From positions 1 through 5,135 of the forward strand of contig DTWD01000610.1 of NCBI GenBank assembly GCA_012963185.1: DNA of 5,135 nucleotides, in the 5' to 3' direction. This DNA comes from Acidobacteriota bacterium (lineage in GTDB: Bacteria; Acidobacteriota; Vicinamibacteria; Vicinamibacterales; UBA8438). Shown piece by piece: positions 1-5,135 of the stretch. The notes beneath the pieces are model-generated. The model was not told the origin of the DNA. It saw nothing but the letters and a program-made list of their open reading frames with translations, and did no database searches. Both the position numbers and the translations under genes were made by a program. Position 1 is the stretch's first letter. Each line of letters begins with the position of its first letter.

Positions 1-1
1 A

Positions 2-2089
2 GATTTGATCAAGATCAGAGGCCAACGGTACGGGGTGCCGGAGCGGATGCATTTGTTAACTGGACGAGTGCACGTTCATCCAAAGGGGTTCGGTTTCGTT
101 AAGCCGGAAGATTCGACCAACGACATTGGAAGTGATTTGTTCATTGCTGGCTCAAACCTCAATCAGGCGATGCATGGCGATCGTGTCGTGGCGCGCGTGG
201 AACACGGCAGAACTCTTTCGCGAACTGAAGGAAAAATTGTTCGGGTATTGGAACGTAGTGCGACAGGTTTAGTGGGTCGATACGAGCCGAATACGCCCGG
301 TTTTGGTTACGTCATTCCGTTCGACCGTCGCTTTTTGATGGATGTTCATATCGCTTCTGGTAACGCTGGTAATGCCGAGGCGGGTGACATGGTGGAGGTA
401 GAGATTACGACGTTCCCGACGCAGACACGCAGTCCTGTCGGACGTGTGATTAGAGTATTGGGACAGATAGAAGATGAGGGAGTTGATACGCAACTTGTGT
501 TGAAGAAGTACGGCATTCCGGATGCGCATGACCAGGAAGCAGTTGGTGAGGCGGTACGATTAGGTGACAAAGTGCGTCCGCGCGACCGGCGTGGGAGGAC
601 TGACTTCAGGGACCTTCTGACGGTGACAATAGATGGGGTGAGTGCACGTGATTTTGATGATGCCGTCACGATTGACCGCTTAGAGAATGGGAATTATTGG
701 CTGGGAGTACATATCGCGGATGTATCACACTATGTAGCCGAAGGCAGTGCGCTCGATCGCTCGGCCTATACCCGATCAACGTCAGTGTATCTTCCCGATC
801 GTGCCGTCCATATGTTTCCTGAAAAGTTGTCGACTGGTTTGTGCAGTCTGAAACCAAAAGTAGATCGCCTTGTTCAATCCTGTCTCATGGAAATTGATCC
901 TACTGGCGAAGTGAATCGTTACGAAATACATGATGGTGTTATTTGTAGCAATGAACAGATGACGTACGGTGACGTTGATGCCATCTTGACGCAGAAAAAT
1001 TCTAACTTGCGTAAGAAATACGCTGGCCTGGTCAGCTTGTTTGAAATGATGGAAGAGTTGTTTCATGTCTTACGGAAACGTCGCACGGTGCGTGGGTCCA
1101 TCGATTTTGATCTGCCAGCGGCGCGCTTTGAACTTGACGAAACTGGTGCTGTTAAGGCGATTGTTCCTGAAGAGCGCACGCTCGCCCATCGGCTCATTGA
1201 GGAATTTATGCTGGTGGCGAATGAAACGGTTGCGGCTGAGCTCGAGGGGCGAGGTATTCCAACGTTATATCGCGTTCACGAACCCCCGGATCCGCTTAAG
1301 GTAGAAGAATTCGAAGGATTCATTACGTCTTTCGGATATAGTCTGGCTGCTGGTACAGAGTCAGTCACCCCAGAACATTTTCAACGTTTGCTTGAGAGAC
1401 TAGAGAGTCAACCTGAGCAGAGACCCATCACGTCGCTCATGCTGAGAGCGATGCAACAGGCTCGATATGATCCAGTTAACAAGGGGCATTTTGGATTAGC
1501 GGCGCCTTTCTACGCACATTTCACATCGCCGATTCGACGTTACCCGGATTTGATTGTGCATCGATCGCTGCGAGCTGGCACACGGGGCAAATTGACAGAC
1601 GGCCAGCGACGGACATGGTGTGAACTATTACCCGAGGCGGCTCGATGCACGTCGGACCGTGAGCGAAGGGCGGAAGATGCCGAGCGGGAATTGATCCAGT
1701 GGAAAAAAGTGCGGTTTATGTCGGATAAAGTTGGCGACGAATTCACCGGTCATATTACAGGGGTTACGGCGTTTGGACTATTTGTTGAACTGACCGAGCA
1801 ATTCGTTGAGGGCCTCGTTCATATCTCAAGTATGGCTGATGATTACTATCGGTTTGTAGAGCCGAAATATCTACTTAAAGGTGAGAACTCTGGGAAGATC
1901 TACCGGTTAGGGGATCTTGTACATGTTCAACTGGTCCGGATAGATAAGGATCATCGGCAGCTGGAGTTGGGTTTGACGGACGTACTCCGGTCAGTCCGGG
2001 ATGCTGTGGATGGTCGAAACGTTTGGACAAAAATCAAGAAGCATAGCGCCCGACCGGTGAGTTCTAGGCGGCGAAAGAAGCGACGCTAG
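2..2089 (+). CDS. rnr: Ribonuclease R (3'-5' exoribonuclease), 5'-truncated by the window edge
   Basis: RNase R degrades structured RNA processively from the 3' end in the cytoplasm; in the family it serves rRNA quality control, mRNA decay and trans-translation. The reading frame is open to the left edge, and the TTG at 5 is an internal codon, so the N-terminus (normally including a helix-turn-helix) lies outside. Numbering from that TTG codon: cold-shock domains at about 17-150 (HPKGFGFV at 25-32), the RNB catalytic domain at about 198-525, an S1 domain at about 577-657, and a short basic tail ending RRRKKRR. The acidic metal-binding set is intact in TIDGVSARDFDDA (Asp210, 216, 218, 219), with the spacing of E. 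coli Asp272, 278 and 280. The RNB signature AHFTSPIRRYPDL (504-516) is also intact. KKYGIP at 167-172 is typical of RNase R rather than RNase II. The offset from E. coli suggests roughly 60-80 residues are missing. The gene ends 44 nt before selB. Confidence 0.97.
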   Translation, partial: DLIKIRGQRYGVPERMHLLTGRVHVHPKGFGFVKPEDSTNDIGSDLFIAGSNLNQAMHGDRVVARVEHGRTLSRTEGKIVRVLERSATGLVGRYEPNTPGFGYVIPFDRRFLMDVHIASGNAGNAEAGDMVEVEITTFPTQTRSPVGRVIRVLGQIEDEGVDTQLVLKKYGIPDAHDQEAVGEAVRLGDKVRPRDRRGRTDFRDLLTVTIDGVSARDFDDAVTIDRLENGNYWLGVHIADVSHYVAEGSALDRSAYTRSTSVYLPDRAVHMFPEKLSTGLCSLKPKVDRLVQSCLMEIDPTGEVNRYEIHDGVICSNEQMTYGDVDAILTQKNSNLRKKYAGLVSLFEMMEELFHVLRKRRTVRGSIDFDLPAARFELDETGAVKAIVPEERTLAHRLIEEFMLVANETVAAELEGRGIPTLYRVHEPPDPLKVEEFEGFITSFGYSLAAGTESVTPEHFQRLLERLESQPEQRPITSLMLRAMQQARYDPVNKGHFGLAAPFYAHFTSPIRRYPDLIVHRSLRAGTRGKLTDGQRRTWCELLPEAARCTSDRERRAEDAERELIQWKKVRFMSDKVGDEFTGHITGVTAFGLFVELTEQFVEGLVHISSMADDYYRFVEPKYLLKGENSGKIYRLGDLVHVQLVRIDKDHRQLELGLTDVLRSVRDAVDGRNVWTKIKKHSARPVSSRRRKKRR

Positions 2090-2133
2090 TCGTTGTCTCC
2101 GTAGTAGTGGGTGCTGGACATGTCTACGACACG

Positions 2134-4059
2134 ATGAAGCACATTGTTGTTGGTACGGCGGGTCATATCGATCATGGGAAAAGCGCGTTGGTTAAGGCGC
2201 TGACTGGTGTTGATCCTGATCGATTGAAAGAAGAACGGACTCGTGGCATTACGATCGATCTGGGATTCGCTCGATATCAAGATGGTGAGACTGACCTTGC
2301 GCTTGTAGATGTTCCAGGGCATGAACGTTTCGTGCGGAATATGCTGGCCGGTGCAACGGGAATTGATGCCGTTTTGCTGGTGATTGCCGCTGACGCTTCG
2401 ATTATGCCGCAGACGAGAGAGCATCTTGATATTTGTCGATTACTTGGGGTCGCGTCTGGGGTTGTGGCGATTACTAAGTCAGATATTGTTGATGAAGATA
2501 TTGTGGATCTGGTTCGTCTCGAAACGGAAGAACTTGTGGCTGGTACGTTTCTTGAAGCTGCACCGGTTGTTTCAGTCTCGGCGCGTACGGGGAATGGTCT
2601 TTCCCGATTGCGAGCGGAGTTAGGTAATGTCGCGGACGTAGTTATAGGACGGCCAACGGATGGTCTTCCGCGGCTTCCGATTGATCGCGCATTTACATTA
2701 AAAGGTTTTGGGACGGTCGTTACTGGCACGCAGGTATCTGGTCGTATCGGTCACGACACGGATCTAGTTTTGTTGCCAAGCGAGCGAAGTGTTCGGGTGC
2801 GTGGGTTGCAGGTTCATGGGGAGCCAACAAAAGAGACGGTTGCTGGACAGCGAGTCGCGGTAAATCTGAATGGGGTTGAGGTAGAGGAACTTCGACGTGG
2901 CGATACGCTAACGACGCCAGGGTCGATGTGCCCTACAACGCGGGTCGACTGCCAGGTGGCACTTCTTAAAGGTGCGCGGGAGCTTAAGTACGGCGCGCGC
3001 GTCCGATTTCATCAAGGCACGACTGAGGTGATGGCACGAATTGCCATCGGACCAAATTGCGGTGCTGTAGATGGAACGCCGGATCCGTTTCCATCGACGC
3101 TGGCGCCAGGGGTGCGCACTTTCATTCGATTACATTTAGAACGACCGGTCGCTGTTACGCGCGAGGATCGATTCGTACTGCGAACGTATTCGCCGTCGGT
3201 TACGGTTGCCGGTGGCGTGGTCTTAGATCCTCACCCAGGACATGGCCGATTACGTACGGATGCTGGGCGGGCGCGGTTACGGGGTCTTGCGGATACGCAG
3301 AAAGCGGCAGCTGCGGTAATGGTCGGACAGGCGGCAGGCCAGGGGATTTCGGGTCCATCCTTGGTGTCACGTATCGGTCTGCCACTGAAGATGGTCCAGG
3401 AGATAGTAGATCGGCTGATTGCTGACGAGTCAGTGTGTCAAGTAGGAGAAATATTTGTATCAAAAGATCGGATTAACGAGGTCTCGTCAAGACTAAAGAA
3501 AATCGTGGAGGAATATCATCGTGATTCTCCGTTGGGGCAGGGTTTGCCGAGGGAAGAGGCGAGAGAGCGATTAACCAAATATGCTGCCCCTGAATTATTT
3601 CAGTATGTAGTCGCGCAGTTAGTAGAGGAAGGCACACTTGTTTCCGGTCGCCACCTCTCCTTTGCAAATCATCAGATTGTTCTAACTGAGCAAGAGACTG
3701 TCGTTAAAACGCGACTTGAAGGAAGGTTTCTGGCGAGCGGCCTGACACCGCCTGAGCTGGATCAAGTAGTCGTGGATGAGGGCTTCAACAAGGCCAGTAT
3801 CGACCGTATGGCCGCATTGCTTGTTCGAGATGGTGCACTTGAAAGGGTGAGTGGTTTGTTGTTTCATAGCGTCGTGCTTGAGCGTTTAAAAATCGATATG
3901 CTCGCATTGAAGAAAGGTCGAAATGGGCCCGTTCCACTCGAGATGGGCGAATTCAAAGAACAATTTGGCGTTAGTCGCAAATACGCGATCCCGCTACTTG
4001 AGTATCTTGACTATGTACATGTGACACGACGCGTAGGCAACGGTCGTGTTGTTGTCTAG
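2134..4059 (+). CDS. selB: Selenocysteine-specific translation elongation factor SelB
   Basis: SelB is the EF-Tu paralogue that brings selenocysteinyl-tRNA to ribosomes at in-frame UGA codons by binding the SECIS hairpin of the mRNA. The 641-residue product has the usual family length. GTPase motifs: G1 [11 protein letters not shown] (7-17), G2 RGIT (37-40), G3 DVPGH (59-63), G4 TKSD (114-117, the common SelB variant of NKxD) and G5 SARTG (149-153). EF-Tu-like beta-barrel domains follow at about 178-365 ([12 protein letters not shown] at 187-198). Winged-helix repeats run from about 385 to the end. The last one contains [16 protein letters not shown] (611-626), characteristic of the SECIS-binding module. 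I chose ATG 2134 because [16 protein letters not shown] is the family's N-terminus; an in-frame GTG at 2107 would add nine unconserved residues. Neither start has a clear Shine-Dalgarno sequence. No selA, selD or selenocysteine tRNA gene is present here. Probably co-transcribed with rnr (inference). Confidence 0.96.
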   Translation: MKHIVVGTAGHIDHGKSALVKALTGVDPDRLKEERTRGITIDLGFARYQDGETDLALVDVPGHERFVRNMLAGATGIDAVLLVIAADASIMPQTREHLDICRLLGVASGVVAITKSDIVDEDIVDLVRLETEELVAGTFLEAAPVVSVSARTGNGLSRLRAELGNVADVVIGRPTDGLPRLPIDRAFTLKGFGTVVTGTQVSGRIGHDTDLVLLPSERSVRVRGLQVHGEPTKETVAGQRVAVNLNGVEVEELRRGDTLTTPGSMCPTTRVDCQVALLKGARELKYGARVRFHQGTTEVMARIAIGPNCGAVDGTPDPFPSTLAPGVRTFIRLHLERPVAVTREDRFVLRTYSPSVTVAGGVVLDPHPGHGRLRTDAGRARLRGLADTQKAAAAVMVGQAAGQGISGPSLVSRIGLPLKMVQEIVDRLIADESVCQVGEIFVSKDRINEVSSRLKKIVEEYHRDSPLGQGLPREEARERLTKYAAPELFQYVVAQLVEEGTLVSGRHLSFANHQIVLTEQETVVKTRLEGRFLASGLTPPELDQVVVDEGFNKASIDRMAALLVRDGALERVSGLLFHSVVLERLKIDMLALKKGRNGPVPLEMGEFKEQFGVSRKYAIPLLEYLDYVHVTRRVGNGRVVV

Positions 4060-4140
4060 GTGATGGTCAGAGGGGTCTTGTAGCCAAGGACGAAGTGTTC
4101 CACGAAGAGACGAACGGCTTGCTAAGGCTGGAATCCTTTT

Positions 4141-4146
4141 GGAGGG
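4141..4146 (+). promoter_or_regulatory. Shine-Dalgarno-like site for the stress-type gene
   Basis: GGAGGG lies upstream of ATG 4159 with 12 nt between, longer than the usual 5-9 nt. No alternative start codon exists between it and the ATG, so it is either a loosely spaced ribosome binding site or not the main initiation signal. Confidence 0.5.
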
Positions 4147-4158
4147 TACAATATAGAC

Positions 4159-4626
4159 ATGGCACAGCAGGAAGAAGAACTACTTTTTACCGTGTGTGTA
4201 TTTCAGGACGCGGAATGGGCTTCACGCGGGTTGGCGGCTCTAACTGAGAATGGTTTTTCGGCAGAGCGCCTGTCTCTCGTTGCGCAACGGTCGGAAGATA
4301 TTGATGTCTTACTAGAACGGACATTTGGTGTCGGGGAATCCCAGGCTTCTGTAGAAATCGCAGGGTTAGGTGACTCTGTTGCACATGGACCTTTGGTCGG
4401 TGCACTACAGGGACGTGACAATGCTCTTAATCAAGCGGGTGTGGCGGCGACAATGCGACGAGCCGGGTTCCAAGATCATGATGGATTTATTTTTGAAACC
4501 CTAACAGGGCGGGGTGGAGTGCTAGTTGCTGCCGAAGGTGAGATGCGGGCTGCTGATGCGTTGGCGTTATTTCACGCATATGGCGGGGGGAATGCCGCGA
4601 TAGGAGCCTGGAGAGGTCGCGTCTGA
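4159..4626 (+). CDS. Divergent general stress protein 17M-like (YflT-type) protein, 155 aa
   Basis: Function unknown; a soluble cytoplasmic protein is expected, with no signal peptide or membrane helix visible. The layout recalls the general stress protein 17M-like family. An N-terminal beta-alpha-beta half starts FTVCVFQDAEWASRGLAAL (10-28) and continues GFSAERLSLVAQ (32-43). A linker then carries VEIAGLGDSVAHGPLVGALQ (65-84), like the glycine/alanine-rich hinge of these proteins. A second half holds RRAGFQDHDGFIFETLTGRG (100-119) and GVLVAAEG (120-127), followed by a helix (AADALALFHAYG). Family members usually have a tyrosine where Phe112 precedes Glu113, and the hinge here is short. The tail GGGNAAIGAWRGRV is an extension I do not recognise. 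ATG 4159 is the only plausible start: an in-frame TAA lies at 4123-4125 with no start codon between. This assignment rests on remembered pattern resemblance; a lineage-specific hypothetical protein is the alternative. Confidence 0.85.
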   Translation: MAQQEEELLFTVCVFQDAEWASRGLAALTENGFSAERLSLVAQRSEDIDVLLERTFGVGESQASVEIAGLGDSVAHGPLVGALQGRDNALNQAGVAATMRRAGFQDHDGFIFETLTGRGGVLVAAEGEMRAADALALFHAYGGGNAAIGAWRGRV

Positions 4627-4655
4627 GCCTTGTTTTAGCTAGTTCGTGTTTCTTG

Positions 4656-4689
4656 CAGTCTGTGTTGACGGGCGCCAAGCGCCAGTCTG
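4656..4689 (+). repeat. Direct heptamer repeat CAGTCTG around the hairpin
   Basis: CAGTCTG occurs at 4656-4662 and again at 4683-4689, a period of 27 nt. The second copy overlaps the right arm of the hairpin. The repeat is short and could be chance. Confidence 0.35.
4667..4687 (+). other. GC-rich hairpin in the gap between genes 3 and 4
   Basis: GGCGC (4671-4675) pairs with GCGCC (4679-4683) around a CAA loop. After one G/A mismatch the stem continues with GAC (4667-4669) and GTC (4685-4687). The downstream flank is A-rich (4691-4704), with no T tract on the + strand. In the minus-strand direction the T tract comes before the stem, so it is not a canonical intrinsic terminator in either direction. 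It lies 41-61 nt after the stop of gene 3 and 34 nt before the start of the TonB-like gene. It may be a 3'-end stabiliser, a non-canonical terminator or an element in the leader of the next gene. Confidence 0.5.
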
Positions 4690-4708
4690 AAGCACAAAAA
4701 AGAATTAC

Positions 4709-4715
4709 GGGGAGG
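4709..4715 (+). promoter_or_regulatory. Shine-Dalgarno site for the TonB-like gene
   Basis: GGGGAGG ends 6 nt before the GTG at 4722, an ideal spacing. It decides the start in favour of this GTG. The ATG at 4729 lies in a different frame that closes within about 110 nt. Confidence 0.75.
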
Positions 4716-4721
4716 CGTTAG

Positions 4722-5135
4722 GTGGGACATGGCCTCGGTCTCGGTCGGATCCCGTTCTCAAAATCATATTCACCCTATACGCCAATTGAGCGGCGTCGTC
4801 GGGGGAAGCGATCAAGTACGGTTGGACCGCTTAAGTTAAAAGCTGCCCGTTCGGATTTTCCTTCGGACGGACGAATCGCAGTGAGGAAGGTTTCTGGTGC
4901 TGATCGGAACGATTCTTCTATTCTTCCAGACGATCTAGCCCCGGTCGAGCTGGCGTTTGTAATCGCAGCGGATCAAGAGCGAATACAACGTTCGCTCGCT
5001 GTTTCTTTTGGTAGTCATATTGCGGTAGTCGGCATCATAGCGTTTTTGATTAGCCTTTCGCCTGTGCGTGAGTTCGAGGTGGTCGTGTCTATTGCTAAGA
5101 ATTACACTGGAATCGTCTGGATTCCTGAAGATGGA
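4722..5135 (+). CDS. Probable TonB-family energy transducer, N-terminal part (cut by the window edge)
   Basis: TonB proteins are inner-membrane anchored and couple the proton gradient, through ExbB/ExbD, to outer-membrane receptors. The visible 138 codons give: an Arg/Lys- and Ser-rich N-terminal region (RRRRGKR at 24-30) with little predicted structure; an acidic stretch, LPDDLAPVELAFVIAADQE (68-86); one hydrophobic segment at about 92-113; then VWIPEDG (132-138) at the edge. Positive charges before the helix suggest N-in, C-out topology. The membrane segment contains Ser95-x3-His99, matching the spacing of Ser16 and His20 in E. coli TonB, which are needed for ExbB/D coupling. A cytoplasmic region of about 90 residues is long for TonB. 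The start is GTG 4722: a TAG stop directly precedes it in frame, and GGGGAGG sits 6 nt upstream. The C-terminal TonB domain would lie outside the window, so another single-span protein cannot be excluded. Confidence 0.75.
   Translation, partial: MGHGLGLGRIPFSKSYSPYTPIERRRRGKRSSTVGPLKLKAARSDFPSDGRIAVRKVSGADRNDSSILPDDLAPVELAFVIAADQERIQRSLAVSFGSHIAVVGIIAFLISLSPVREFEVVVSIAKNYTGIVWIPEDG

Noticed and set aside
2107..2133. Alternative GTG start of selB at 2107.
   Set aside because: It has no ribosome binding site, and the added nine residues precede the conserved family N-terminus [16 protein letters not shown].
2277..2729. Minus-strand open frame of 150 codons inside selB.
   Set aside because: It lies fully antisense to conserved GTPase motifs and has a Ser/Thr/Arg-rich product with no recognisable motif, as expected of a shadow frame.
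3057..3425. Plus-strand open frame of 122 codons in another frame of selB.
   Set aside because: The product is Gly/Arg/Cys-rich and motif-free, and it overlaps conserved SelB sequence; a shadow frame.
4124..4138. AAGG, a 7-nt loop (CTGGAAT) and CCTT looks like a tRNA T-arm or a small terminator.
   Set aside because: The stem has only four pairs, no other tRNA arm can be formed in the gap, and no proper T tract follows.
4665..4693. TTGACG at 4665-4670 as a -35 box for the TonB-like gene.
   Set aside because: There is no -10-like hexamer at 16-18 nt spacing, and the hexamer overlaps the hairpin arm.
4709..4805. The 5' stretch GGAGGCGTTAGGTGGGACAT followed by GGCCTC resembles the start of bacterial selenocysteine tRNA genes, and TCA occurs in an AT-rich loop-like stretch further on, which is tempting next to selB.
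   Set aside because: There is no matching 3' acceptor strand, no T-arm with a TTCGA-type loop, no anticodon stem and no CCA end at the right distance. The stretch is better explained as a Shine-Dalgarno site plus the start of the TonB-like gene.
4847..4870. Inverted repeat CCGTTCG / CGGACGG with a 10-nt loop inside the TonB-like coding region.
   Set aside because: The stem includes a wobble pair and falls within codons of a low-complexity region; nothing separates it from chance.

Overview
The window carries four protein genes, all on the + strand and closely packed. Two are confidently identified informational genes, one is a divergent small stress-type protein, and the last is the start of a membrane-anchored protein. 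Intergenic gaps are 44, 99 and 95 nt. I see no RNA gene, mobile element, CRISPR array or long repeat. Base composition looks balanced (near 50% GC by eye) and even along the window, so nothing suggests recent transfer.

Region by region: (1) 2-2089 is the 3' part of rnr, RNase R, missing its N-terminal residues beyond the left edge. (2) 2134-4059 is selB, the selenocysteine-specific elongation factor, complete with GTPase and C-terminal winged-helix domains. (3) 4159-4626 encodes a 155-residue protein whose layout resembles general stress protein 17M-like (YflT-type) proteins. (4) 4722-5135, running off the right edge, encodes a protein with a single membrane segment containing the Ser-x3-His pattern of TonB; it is probably a TonB-like energy transducer with an unusually long cytoplasmic N-terminus. 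A short GC-rich hairpin lies between genes 3 and 4.

Organism: a Gram-negative bacterium is likely, because a TonB-like protein implies an outer membrane. SelB shows that the lineage decodes UGA as selenocysteine. The TonB-like protein, in particular the VWIPEDG sequence just after the membrane segment, recalls Acidobacteriota (Vicinamibacteria-type) TonB proteins as I remember them. This is a weak inference from memory.

How the genes relate: rnr and selB share RNA and translation roles and may be co-transcribed. Genes 3 and 4 each have their own Shine-Dalgarno sequence and wider upstream gaps, and no shared pathway with the first two is evident. I did not find a convincing new system. The most rewarding items for a second look are the TonB-like protein with its cytoplasmic extension, the divergent stress-type protein, and the hairpin between them.
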